Origin: Bifidobacterium margollesii
Lineage (GTDB): Bacteria > Actinomycetota > Actinomycetes > Actinomycetales > Bifidobacteriaceae
DNA: 64,000 nt
Direction of reading: 5' to 3'
Assembly (NCBI RefSeq): GCF_002860355.1
Contig: NZ_NMWU01000024.1
Coordinates: 35,089 to 99,088 of the forward strand
Each line of letters begins with the position of its first letter. Position 1 is the stretch's first letter. The notes below the pieces were generated by a model. That model had not been told where the DNA came from. It saw only the letters and a program-made list of their open reading frames with translations, and searched no databases. The translations under genes were made by a program, and so were the position numbers. Below are positions 1 to 7,909 of this stretch, in pieces.

Positions 1-127
1 TGACCGCGGATACGGTGATCTTGCCCACCGAGCGGAAACGAGAACCGCCGTTGCGACGGTTGCGACGGGAGGTGCCGCCGACCTCGGACGATTCGACTGC
101 CTTATCCATGCTCATGTTCCCACTCAT
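1..127 (-). CDS. N-terminus of a protein downstream of the glycosyltransferase (partial, probable DUF5719-type secreted protein)
   Basis: An ATG at 127 (reading leftwards) overlaps the stop codon of the glycosyltransferase by four bases (ATGA), the usual sign of translational coupling. About 42 residues are visible before the window ends. They begin MSGNMSMDKAVESSE and become rich in Arg, Gly and Ser with a basic stretch, then KITVSAV, which may be the start of a membrane or signal segment. In actinobacteria the order whiB - GT2 - DUF5719 protein is common, so the neighbour suggests that family. This is inference from position, because no diagnostic domain is inside the window. Two further ATG codons lie within six residues, so the exact start is uncertain. 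Confidence 0.55.
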   Translation of the reverse strand, partial: MSGNMSMDKAVESSEVGGTSRRNRRNGGSRFRSVGKITVSAV

Positions 128-3100
128 GCTCTCACCTCGTATCGGCGCAGTCGCGGAAAGGCGACGATGCAGTACAGGATGATCACGACCGTCATGCAGA
201 TCATCCATGCCCTGCGCCAAGGACTCTCCAGCGCCTGCCGCTGCGACGAGATGTCGATGCCCTGATCGTTGGTGTCGGCGACGGTCAATCTCACATAGGT
301 TCCGGAATCGTTGCTGACCACGCTCTGGGTGCCGCTGCTGGCAAGAATGTTGGCGATCAGCGTGCTGGTGGCGGAATCCTCAGCATACGGTATGTAGATT
401 CCACCGAAGCCTAGCTTCACCAAGGTAGCGACGGCTTCGTCATCACTATTGAGCAGAAGACGCGCGCTGCTTTCGGCGATGCTCCGCTCCCCCTGATCCA
501 TCGGTTCGTTGGTGCGCAGGATGTTCACGGCGGGCGAACTGTCGATCAGATCACCTTGCGCGGTACGCATCGCTGAGTAGTCGACCGCAGTGGACGATCG
601 TGCCCTGAGCGCAAGGATGCGATGCCGCGGATTGGAGTCGAGGAAGTCCTGGGCGATCAGCGGTAGTTCCACATGCTCAGAGGAAAGACGCTCGCCCTGC
701 TGGGCGCGGATACCGCACAGGGAACCCCAGACCGCCACGCATGACACGAGCAGCACCACCAATATGGACCGGGCGACGATGATCACGTTGCGACGAGCGT
801 AATGCCGATGATGCCGATGTTCGATCCTCGCCGTCGTATCGCCCGGCGTTCTTCTGATCAGAGGACTGAACGGACGGGCCGCACGGCCGGCCACCACGCA
901 GACGCACGACAGCAGACCGAGCATCATGAACGCAACGCCGGGCAGCAACGTACCGGCGATCGCCTCCGTGGTTCCCGGGGAGATCGACACGCGGGACGCG
1001 ACCACCGCCACCGTGGCGCCGGAGACGACGATGACCCACATCATGCGGGAGACGCGAAGCGCGAACGGCAGGAACAGCGCCACCAGCGCCAGAACGAGGA
1101 TCACGACAAGGCTCGCCGCCAGCATCCAATGGTCGAAGCCATGCGCGCCGATCCCCGGAACGGATTGCATGACCGATGACGGCCACAGGCCGATGGCACG
1201 GTTCAGCACATCGAACAGATTCGCCGAGGAGACGACGCCGTTCACGGTCTCGTCGGGAATCATGACGTCACTGAACAGCTGCCGATAGGAGCCATCGGTT
1301 GGATTCATGACGACGTTGATCAGGGTCGGGGCCAGCAGGAACGCCCCGGGAACGGGAATCAGCAGGAGCATCACGCGGTGGGCCCGCACAAGGATCATGA
1401 ACGCGACGAACACCACCAGCAACGGCACGACGAGCTGGGGTTCGCACGCACAGACCACGCCAAGACACAGCGATGACAGCGCTGCCGACTGTATGGAGGC
1501 TCGGGGCGAGACGACATCCTCCGTTTGGTACATGCCGACGGCACGGAAGACGAACGCCATGCCCGCGGGCAGGAACACCATGACGACGAGCATCGGAAGA
1601 TTGCCATACGAATACAGTCCCATCAGGCCGCCCAGCGTGCACCACAGCAGACCGCAGACCACACGAACCGGATTGGATCGGGTGAATATGCCCGCCAGAG
1701 CCCAGAACGACAGCGCCGACAGCGGCGCGGCAAGGAAAACGATCAGAGCCACGGCGTACGCGACATGACCGGCCGTGACGGTCGATGCGACGAGCAGCAC
1801 CAGCAGGAACGGAGCAGGAGGCGCCCACGCGCCGAGTCCGTTGCCGTAGGTGTACAGACTCGTGGCCGATTCGAACAGCTGACGGAACGAAGCGGCCGAA
1901 GGAGCCAATATCGCGGAGTGAAGACCCTGGCCGGAGATCGCAGCCCGAACGATCGGGAAGTTCACCGCCAGACCCGCCGCGAACGCCACCGCCATCATGA
2001 CGAGCGACCAAAGAAGGCGGCGTCTGCGCTGCACACGCAGATGCTCGACCGCCAACGGGCTGAGCAACGGAACATCCTTGGCGTTGGCGAAGGCATGCCC
2101 GCGTTCGCGCCATCGGGTGATCTGATCCCTGCCTGCGACCAGCACCGACAGCTGCCTTAGCGAGGTCTTCGTCTGCCTGGCCACCTTGCGTCGCGCGCCC
2201 AGCGCCGAGGGGAACCAGAACAGCATCCGCCACGGAGCGCCAAGCTCGCACGCGGCTTCATACGGACGCTTCCCGGCAAGCATGGAGAAGAACAGCACCA
2301 CGGATACCACCACACGCCACAGCCATACCGGCAGCCAAAACACCCCGCAGATATCGGTGAATCGGTATCGTTCCCGGGCATCCACGACCGAAGCATAGCT
2401 CTTCACCGGCCCCGAATCCTCTTCGACGGAATGTCCAGCGCGGGTTCGGATCCCCTCGAACCTTGCACGCCGATGCGCAATGGCACTGTGGGGAACCACC
2501 ACCACCCTGCCACCGGAAAGACACACCCTGCGACAGAAATCGGCAGACTCCCCGAAGGTTCCCATGGCCGTCGTGGTTCCATCCAACTGCCTCCAGACCT
2601 CCAACGAGACCAGGCAGCCGGCCAGATCGACCATGAACACATCCTGACGGGAATCATACTGTTCCTGATCAGGCTCACCGTCCACCACCAGAGAGGCGAC
2701 GCCGTGACCGGGCGCCGCATAGTACCCGACATCATGCAGACCATCCCCGGACCATTCAAGCTGCTTGCAGCCGAGCACCGATGCGGTCGGCGTATTGCGC
2801 CATGACTCCAGCAGATTCTCCAGGCAACGCGCACCCGCGGGCCGCGAATCATCATGCAGCAGCCAGAGCGCACGGGTGCGGGCAGGCGGATTCACCTGCT
2901 CGAGCGCATGACGGACGCAATCGCCGAACGACATGGCCCCCTTGGTCCGCACAACCTGAACGTCGATCCGATTCGTCGCATCCGACCCCATGCGGAACCA
3001 ATCGTCCCTCCCGACGACCGCGGACCCCGGCAGCTCGATCACGGCATGCACCGGGGATTGGGTCGCGTCGGTGCAGTCGGCCACCACAACGATGCCCGGC

Positions 3101-3327
3101 ACCACGGTCTGATCCAATACCGCCGACAACGTGGCGGAGAAGAACCTGAGATCATCCTCGACGCCGATCACCGCAACCACGGTCGGATCCACCGTCTGCC
3201 CCGAGGACATCCGATGAGCACGAACCGCGTCGGAAACCACGTCCTGTACGTTCTGGGTCTCGTTCATGACAGGTATAACGGAATTCATCCTCTCCACTGT
3301 AAGACAACAACGGCGGTCACGCCCCAT
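124..3327 (-). CDS. Large membrane glycosyltransferase, family 2 (GT2)
   Basis: About 1067 residues. The first 300 form a GT-A type domain: a VVAVIGVEDDL strand with a TLSAVLDQT helix, and LWLLHDDSRP carrying the acidic nucleotide-sugar/metal-binding residues. A predicted membrane segment follows (LFFSMLAG), and a long C-terminal half has about ten further hydrophobic helices and a probable extracytoplasmic domain before a final anchor. Such proteins sit in the membrane and transfer sugars to cell-envelope polymers; the acceptor is not known here. I chose the ATG at 3327 because AGGAG lies eight bases upstream and overlaps the whiB2 stop; the ATG at 3360 lies inside whiB2 with AAGGAG only one base away. 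The gene is in an operon with whiB2 upstream (13-bp gap) and a coupled gene downstream, an order seen widely in actinobacteria. Confidence 0.85.
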   Translation of the reverse strand: MGRDRRCCLTVERMNSVIPVMNETQNVQDVVSDAVRAHRMSSGQTVDPTVVAVIGVEDDLRFFSATLSAVLDQTVVPGIVVVADCTDATQSPVHAVIELPGSAVVGRDDWFRMGSDATNRIDVQVVRTKGAMSFGDCVRHALEQVNPPARTRALWLLHDDSRPAGARCLENLLESWRNTPTASVLGCKQLEWSGDGLHDVGYYAAPGHGVASLVVDGEPDQEQYDSRQDVFMVDLAGCLVSLEVWRQLDGTTTAMGTFGESADFCRRVCLSGGRVVVVPHSAIAHRRARFEGIRTRAGHSVEEDSGPVKSYASVVDARERYRFTDICGVFWLPVWLWRVVVSVVLFFSMLAGKRPYEAACELGAPWRMLFWFPSALGARRKVARQTKTSLRQLSVLVAGRDQITRWRERGHAFANAKDVPLLSPLAVEHLRVQRRRRLLWSLVMMAVAFAAGLAVNFPIVRAAISGQGLHSAILAPSAASFRQLFESATSLYTYGNGLGAWAPPAPFLLVLLVASTVTAGHVAYAVALIVFLAAPLSALSFWALAGIFTRSNPVRVVCGLLWCTLGGLMGLYSYGNLPMLVVMVFLPAGMAFVFRAVGMYQTEDVVSPRASIQSAALSSLCLGVVCACEPQLVVPLLVVFVAFMILVRAHRVMLLLIPVPGAFLLAPTLINVVMNPTDGSYRQLFSDVMIPDETVNGVVSSANLFDVLNRAIGLWPSSVMQSVPGIGAHGFDHWMLAASLVVILVLALVALFLPFALRVSRMMWVIVVSGATVAVVASRVSISPGTTEAIAGTLLPGVAFMMLGLLSCVCVVAGRAARPFSPLIRRTPGDTTARIEHRHHRHYARRNVIIVARSILVVLLVSCVAVWGSLCGIRAQQGERLSSEHVELPLIAQDFLDSNPRHRILALRARSSTAVDYSAMRTAQGDLIDSSPAVNILRTNEPMDQGERSIAESSARLLLNSDDEAVATLVKLGFGGIYIPYAEDSATSTLIANILASSGTQSVVSNDSGTYVRLTVADTNDQGIDISSQRQALESPWRRAWMICMTVVIILYCIVAFPRLRRYEVRA

Positions 3328-3340
3328 CGGCGCGGCTCCT

Positions 3341-3688
3341 CTACGCCTGTTCTTTACCATGCTCCTTCTTGTAGCGTCGGCGTTCGCGTTCGCTCATGCC
3401 GCCCCAGATGCCGAATCTCTCGTCATGCTCGATGGCCCACTGCAGACACTGCTCGCGTACTTCGCACCGGGCGCACACCTTCTTCGCCTCTCTGGTGGAT
3501 CCGCCCTTCTCGGGGAAGAACGCCTCGGGATCGGTCTGCGCGCACAAGGCCTTGTGCTGCCAGGAAAGATCCTCATCGGGCTCGAACAGCCCCCAGAGCT
3601 CCAGCAGGGCCTCGCCCTTGCTGCGTGGATGTTCCTCGTCGGAGGCCTTTCTGCTTTCGATTCGGGAATCGTCGAACACTCCCCACAT
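3341..3688 (-). CDS. whiB2: WhiB-family iron-sulfur transcription factor, WhiB2/WhmD type
   Basis: 115 residues. Four cysteines (C49, C72, C75, C81; C-x22-C-x2-C-x5-C) would hold the [4Fe-4S] cluster, followed by the GIWGG turn and a basic tail (ERERRRYKKEH) that contacts DNA and the sigma factor. WhiB proteins bind region 4 of the primary sigma factor; the WhiB2/WhmD branch is linked to septation and cell division in mycobacteria and streptomycetes. The start at 3688 is set by GGGAGGC six bases upstream; an ATG farther upstream would add 21 residues without a ribosome site. A TTGACA/TGTAAT promoter lies upstream. The neighbouring GT2 gene is typical of the whiB2 locus, which supports this branch over other WhiB types. 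Confidence 0.85.
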   Translation of the reverse strand: MWGVFDDSRIESRKASDEEHPRSKGEALLELWGLFEPDEDLSWQHKALCAQTDPEAFFPEKGGSTREAKKVCARCEVREQCLQWAIEHDERFGIWGGMSERERRRYKKEHGKEQA

Positions 3689-3742
3689 GTCGCAGCCTCC
3701 CAAATGCCTAGAAACCATAGTCCGAGCAACTAATCTTGCTAA

Positions 3743-3772
3743 ATTACACACTTGTCATTCAATATTTGTCAA
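3743..3772 (-). promoter_or_regulatory. Predicted promoter of whiB2
   Basis: On the minus strand a perfect -35 TTGACA (3772-3767) is followed after 18 bases by TGTAAT (3748-3743). Transcription would start near 3736, giving a leader of about 48 bases before the whiB2 ATG at 3688. Confidence 0.6.
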
Positions 3773-3980
3773 GTCTCTTGGGTGTCGCTACCGCATTTTC
3801 GAGACGGCAGTGATAAAGTTCCCTCTTCGCCACGGCTACCGACCGCATCCTCCCGCGGGGATGCGCAAAACTGTGCTGTTACTGAGAAGGAATCGACGGT
3901 TCCACCACCGTCGACGGGAAAATGCGTCATAGTCTACTGAAGCAACGATCGAACAGACCTAAGACTTAAGGAGGGGCAAC

Positions 3981-5297
3981 ATGGCTCAGGAGCCTCTTGA
4001 CAACATGTCAGGGAGCAATCCACCGAGTTTCATACCCTCAGGCGCACCACGCCGCAGGCCCTCATCGCAGGACGCTCCGCAGTCCTTCCAGCCGAAGAGC
4101 ACGCATCGCACCTCCGGGGGCGCCCGGCAGTCCGCACCGCAATCGTCCTCATTGCCGCCGAGCTTCTCACCCATCGCGGCGAATCATTCCCCGTCCCCCG
4201 CTCCACGAACGGCGGGAGGCCGTCATCATGCCGCAGGCGGAGCCGATGCCGCTCATACCGGCATCACATACCGAACGTCTTCGAACAATTCCCCCGCAAA
4301 ACCCCTTCACGGACGGAACGCCGGTACGGCGGCGACGTCACTCGCCAGGCATCGGAGGCATCCGCGCAATCGACTGCTCACCGCTCTCGCGGTCATCGTG
4401 GTCGTAGCGCTGCTGCTTGCTTTCGGTCTGATCAGTTGGGCCAACGGACAGCTCAACCACAAGACCATGCTGACTTCGGCCGCGAACACGCCCGCCTCGA
4501 CATGGCTGATCCTCGGTTCGGACCAGCGAGACGGCACATCGGGCACCGGATCGTCCAAGGATATTCCGGGTTCCCGGACCGATTCCATTCTGGTACTGAC
4601 CAAGCCGAAGACCGGCCATAGCTCGCTGATCTCGATCCCTCGAGACTCGTTCGTGAACATCAACGGGCAGGATATGAAGATCAACGCCGTGGCCTCGCAG
4701 GTCGGCTATAAGGCGCTCACCGGGCAGGTCGAGAGCATCACCGGCATGAAAATCGACCATGTGGTTCAGGTCGGCTTCGGCGGCGTGGAGAAGGTGGTCG
4801 ACGCGATCGGCGGGGTGGAGCTGTGCTACGACAGCACCGTCAACGACGTGCTTTCCGGTTTGAATTGGAAGGCGGGATGCCATCAGGCCAACGGCGCCAC
4901 AGCTCTGGCGTTCTCCCGCATGAGGTATTCCGATCCCACCGGTGACATCGGTCGAGCGAAGCGGCAGCGTCAGGTGTTGTCCGCCGTCGCCAAGAAGGCG
5001 ACGTCGCCGCAGGTGCTGCTCAACCCCATGACGACGAAGAAGCTGGCCGAGGCCGGTCTGTCATCCCTGACCGTCGACGAGAAGTCCGGTGCCTTCGACC
5101 TCGCGCAGATGGCCCTGGCCTTCAAGTCCGCCTCCGGCGATTCGGGCGTGACGGGTTCGTTGTACTACACGGACATCGATTATCGACCCGCATCGGGCAT
5201 CGGTTCATGCATTCTGCTTGACGGAGCGCGCAACACCGAACTGTTCAAGCAGCTGCAAAGCGGCACGCACGATCCCGGCACGGTCGGAGGGCTGTGA
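3981..5297 (+). CDS. LytR-CpsA-Psr (LCP) family cell-wall glycopolymer ligase
   Basis: 438 residues. The first ~130 are low-complexity cytoplasmic sequence rich in Pro, Ser, Arg and Ala; one transmembrane helix follows (LTALAVIVVVALLLAFGL), then an extracellular LCP domain. Family marks are the GSDQRDG strand, DSILVLT, the SIPRDSF arginine motif, GGVEKVVDAIGGVEL, and the SRMRYSDPTGDIGRAKRQRQ segment with the arginines that bind the polyprenyl-pyrophosphate. LCP enzymes transfer glycopolymers such as teichoic acids or arabinogalactan-like chains from undecaprenyl carriers to peptidoglycan. AAGGAGGGG lies just before the ATG. There is no separate LytR_C domain. It is transcribed towards the FtsK-like gene, with a 19-bp tandem duplication between them. 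Confidence 0.9.
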   Translation: MAQEPLDNMSGSNPPSFIPSGAPRRRPSSQDAPQSFQPKSTHRTSGGARQSAPQSSSLPPSFSPIAANHSPSPAPRTAGGRHHAAGGADAAHTGITYRTSSNNSPAKPLHGRNAGTAATSLARHRRHPRNRLLTALAVIVVVALLLAFGLISWANGQLNHKTMLTSAANTPASTWLILGSDQRDGTSGTGSSKDIPGSRTDSILVLTKPKTGHSSLISIPRDSFVNINGQDMKINAVASQVGYKALTGQVESITGMKIDHVVQVGFGGVEKVVDAIGGVELCYDSTVNDVLSGLNWKAGCHQANGATALAFSRMRYSDPTGDIGRAKRQRQVLSAVAKKATSPQVLLNPMTTKKLAEAGLSSLTVDEKSGAFDLAQMALAFKSASGDSGVTGSLYYTDIDYRPASGIGSCILLDGARNTELFKQLQSGTHDPGTVGGL

Positions 5298-5322
5298 CGC
5301 TAACGGGTCGGCGGCGGCGTTC

Positions 5323-5360
5323 ACGGTAAGTCATGGCAAATACGGTAAGTCATGGCAAAT
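5323..5360. repeat. Perfect 19-bp tandem duplication downstream of the LCP gene
   Basis: Two directly adjacent identical copies (5323-5341 and 5342-5360) of a unit beginning ACGGTAAGTC and ending ATGGCAAAT. They start 26 bases after the LCP stop codon, inside the spacer before the FtsK-like gene. Confidence 0.95.
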
Positions 5361-5436
5361 TGTGGATAGTCGTTGCTTCGACCACATTGTCCGTTTCGGA
5401 TTGATTTCATCGGCCTGTCCACTGCATGCTCGATCC

Positions 5437-7380
5437 ATGACCAGATGCGAATCATCACGGCGAGTCCGGAGCAATCGACGCGGCGCAAAAGGATCGGCTT
5501 CGACCGATCACGAACGGCGTCGGATCCGTCTACCGCGAGATGTCAACGGTTCCTCGCTGTTCGTGATCTCCATGATCGCGCCGGCGATGGGTCAGGTGAT
5601 GCTGCTGGCCATGCTGATGTCCGAAGGACGCTGGATGTTCGCATGGCTCATCGTTCCCGGAATCATCGGCTGCGCAGCCTCTGCACTGGCCATGATGCTG
5701 TCGCAAAGGCGCGCGTCCAGGGATTCTCATAATCCAGGCGGCACGGGGAGCGACGGCCCCTCAAACGAGGTCGGCACCGCCACTGCCTTCCCCGCCGTTG
5801 ATCTGCCCTCCGTCAGTCTTGATGCCCTGCTGGATCTGGAATCGCGGAACCCGGCCGATCTATGGCGTCTCATCTCACGTCAATGGCATGCGGCAGGGGA
5901 ATCCTCGACCCTCCGACAATCATCGTCGTCGATCAGTGCCGTCGTCGGCATGGGCGAACGGGGCCGTTACCGCATCGACCTGTCACGGTCCGGCCCTCAT
6001 GCGCTGGTTGCGGGCACAACCGGTTCGGGGAAATCAGTGCTGCTGGAAACCTGGTGCCTATCGCTGGCATGCCGCATGTCTCCAGACATGCTGAACTTCG
6101 TGTTCCTGGATTTCAAGGGAGGCTCATCGTTCCGCATTCTCCACCGACTGCCGCACACCGTCGGATTCGTTTCCGACCTCGACATCTCGCACGCCGTCCG
6201 CGCACTTCGCGCCATCGAGGCGGAACTCAAACGTCGGGAGCATCTGGCGGCTGACCATCACGCGGCATCGATCAGCGAGCTCGACTCCCCTCCGCCTCGT
6301 CTGATGGTGGTGATCGATGAATTCCATGCGTTGCGGAACCAGCTGCCGGATTACATCGACCGGCTGGTCTCACTGGCCGCTCTGGGACGTTCACTGGGCA
6401 TGCATCTGGTGGTCTGCACGCAGAATCCGATGGGTCAAGTCACCACCGACATGAAAGCGAACATCGGACTGAACATCTGCCTGCGGGTGAGGGATTCCCT
6501 GCAATCGACGGAATTGATCGGAGATCAGCGAGCCGCACTGATCAGTTCTCAAAAGCCCGGACTGGCCTATGCCTTCGACGGCGACGATTGTCTGGCCTTC
6601 CGCTGCGCGGTCCCGGAATCGTCGCAGGCTCTGGTGACCGGATGCCTTCGGGCCGCGCGCTTCATGGGAATCGAACCGATCGCACCCCTGTTTTCCGCAC
6701 CGCTGCCACGAACCATCCCTCCCGATCATCCACTGCTGCGCGACGCGGTTCCGGAGCTGAACCACCCCCGGGGAACCGGAGATCATATCCCGCGAACCAT
6801 TACGATCGGCCTGGAGGACACCGGCGTTCGGCTGCGCCCCTGCCGATTGCCATTGGATCAGGGCAACATCGCCATTGTGGGGTCCGACGGCAGAGGCAAA
6901 AGCACCCTGCTCGCAGTCATTGCCAAAAGTCTCGCGAAGCGGTCGAACATCGACATCATCGTCACCCGACGTACGGAATCCGATCGTCATGATCTCTCCC
7001 TTCCCACCGACCAGACGGCATGCGGACGGATATGGCTGGCGGATGACGCCGATGCCTTGCTCGACCCGATGAGTGCGGACGCTTTGGGACAACGATTCCG
7101 GGCGGCGCTGCATGATCCTCGGTGTCTGGTGGTCTTCACGCTCGCCTCATCCCGATACCTGCGGTTCCCCGAACATTGCGGAGTGCGTCTGATCTTCCCC
7201 ACTGGAGATCGTGCGATCGACATGATGGCCGGCATACCGTCGTCGCTGCTTTCGGGACTGACCGACGCGGATGTTTCCACGGCCGGGCGATTCGTGATGC
7301 TCGCCCGGGGTCATTCCGCCGTCATTCAGTGCATTCAGGGTGATCCGAAAGACGATCCGATAGGACAAACCGGCATCTAA
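5437..7380 (+). CDS. FtsK/SpoIIIE-type ATPase, EssC-like
   Basis: About 647 residues from the ATG at 5437; the start is uncertain because no strong ribosome site is visible. After a basic N-terminus come one or two membrane helices (APAMGQVMLLAML; FAWLIVPGIIGCAASALAMML). The first ATPase domain has Walker A GTTGSGKS, Walker B LMVVIDEF and the FtsK/EssC segment SLAALGRSLGMHLVVCTQNP. A second P-loop (GSDGRGKS) heads a shorter C-terminal domain with WLADDADALL in the Walker B position, like the degenerate later ATPase domains of EssC/EccC. The FtsK gamma DNA-reading domain is absent, so a chromosome translocase is unlikely. Such proteins drive type VII-like protein export, but no WXG100 substrate or other Esx component is visible nearby. 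An alternative is an orphan FtsK-like motor. Confidence 0.8.
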   Translation: MTRCESSRRVRSNRRGAKGSASTDHERRRIRLPRDVNGSSLFVISMIAPAMGQVMLLAMLMSEGRWMFAWLIVPGIIGCAASALAMMLSQRRASRDSHNPGGTGSDGPSNEVGTATAFPAVDLPSVSLDALLDLESRNPADLWRLISRQWHAAGESSTLRQSSSSISAVVGMGERGRYRIDLSRSGPHALVAGTTGSGKSVLLETWCLSLACRMSPDMLNFVFLDFKGGSSFRILHRLPHTVGFVSDLDISHAVRALRAIEAELKRREHLAADHHAASISELDSPPPRLMVVIDEFHALRNQLPDYIDRLVSLAALGRSLGMHLVVCTQNPMGQVTTDMKANIGLNICLRVRDSLQSTELIGDQRAALISSQKPGLAYAFDGDDCLAFRCAVPESSQALVTGCLRAARFMGIEPIAPLFSAPLPRTIPPDHPLLRDAVPELNHPRGTGDHIPRTITIGLEDTGVRLRPCRLPLDQGNIAIVGSDGRGKSTLLAVIAKSLAKRSNIDIIVTRRTESDRHDLSLPTDQTACGRIWLADDADALLDPMSADALGQRFRAALHDPRCLVVFTLASSRYLRFPEHCGVRLIFPTGDRAIDMMAGIPSSLLSGLTDADVSTAGRFVMLARGHSAVIQCIQGDPKDDPIGQTGI

Positions 7381-7465
7381 AAGCGTAAAACCCTTGAAAT
7401 GTCGAGCCATTCATGGTTTGCTCGTACTTAAGATATCTGTAGTCAACATCGGATCGAGGAATACC

Positions 7466-7744
7466 ATGAGCAGTGCATACGATTGGCGAGCCAAGGCAGC
7501 CTGTCGAGACAAGGATCCCGAACTGTTTTTCCCCGTGGGCAATACCGGGGCGGCCTATCAGCAGATCGAGGAAGCCAAGGCCGTATGCCGCACCTGCAAG
7601 GTGATCGACGCCTGCCTTAAATGCGCGATGGATACGAATCAGGATTACGGTGTGTGGGGCGGCCTGAGCGAGGACGAGCGTCGTGCGCTGAAGCGTCGCG
7701 CGATGCGCGCCCGTCGTTCCGCCGCACTGCAGATGCAGGCGTAG
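7466..7744 (+). CDS. whiB1: WhiB-family iron-sulfur transcription factor, WhiB1/WblE type
   Basis: 92 residues. Cysteines C13, C41, C44 and C50 form the cluster site, followed by GVWGG and the basic tail DERRALKRRAMRARR. Length and sequence (DWRAKAACRDKDPELFFPVGN) match the WhiB1 branch, a small essential regulator in mycobacteria whose [4Fe-4S] cluster reacts with nitric oxide and which binds the primary sigma factor. The start at 7466 is preceded by GGATCGAGGA. The convergent neighbour is a PdtaS-like kinase, the same pairing as Rv3219/Rv3220c in Mycobacterium tuberculosis, which supports the assignment. Confidence 0.9.
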   Translation: MSSAYDWRAKAACRDKDPELFFPVGNTGAAYQQIEEAKAVCRTCKVIDACLKCAMDTNQDYGVWGGLSEDERRALKRRAMRARRSAALQMQA

Positions 7745-7835
7745 TCCGTCGCCGCACGAACGGCGACCGCACACCCGGACACGGGAAGGCACCGGCTACC
7801 GGGCCGGGAAGGCGCCGGTTATCAGCATCATCACC

Positions 7836-7877
7836 GAGGCCCTGTTCGAACGATCGGAATCGTTTGAACAGGGCCTC
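7836..7877. terminator. Bidirectional terminator between whiB1 and the PdtaS-like kinase gene
   Basis: Two 19-base arms (GAGGCCCTGTTC... and its complement) with one G-T mismatch and a loop of about three bases, placed between two convergent genes. No long T run follows on either strand. Confidence 0.7.
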
Positions 7878-7909
7878 GAACTGTAATCGAACGCACCCAG
7901 CCGCTACGG

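Noticed and set aside
3752-3980. Possible gene in the 229-bp spacer between whiB2 and the LCP gene
   Set aside because: No open frame with a ribosome site; it contains the whiB2 promoter and the LCP leader only.
5437-7380. Chromosome-dimer translocase FtsK
   Set aside because: There is no gamma DNA-reading domain and the second ATPase-like domain is typical of EssC/EccC instead.
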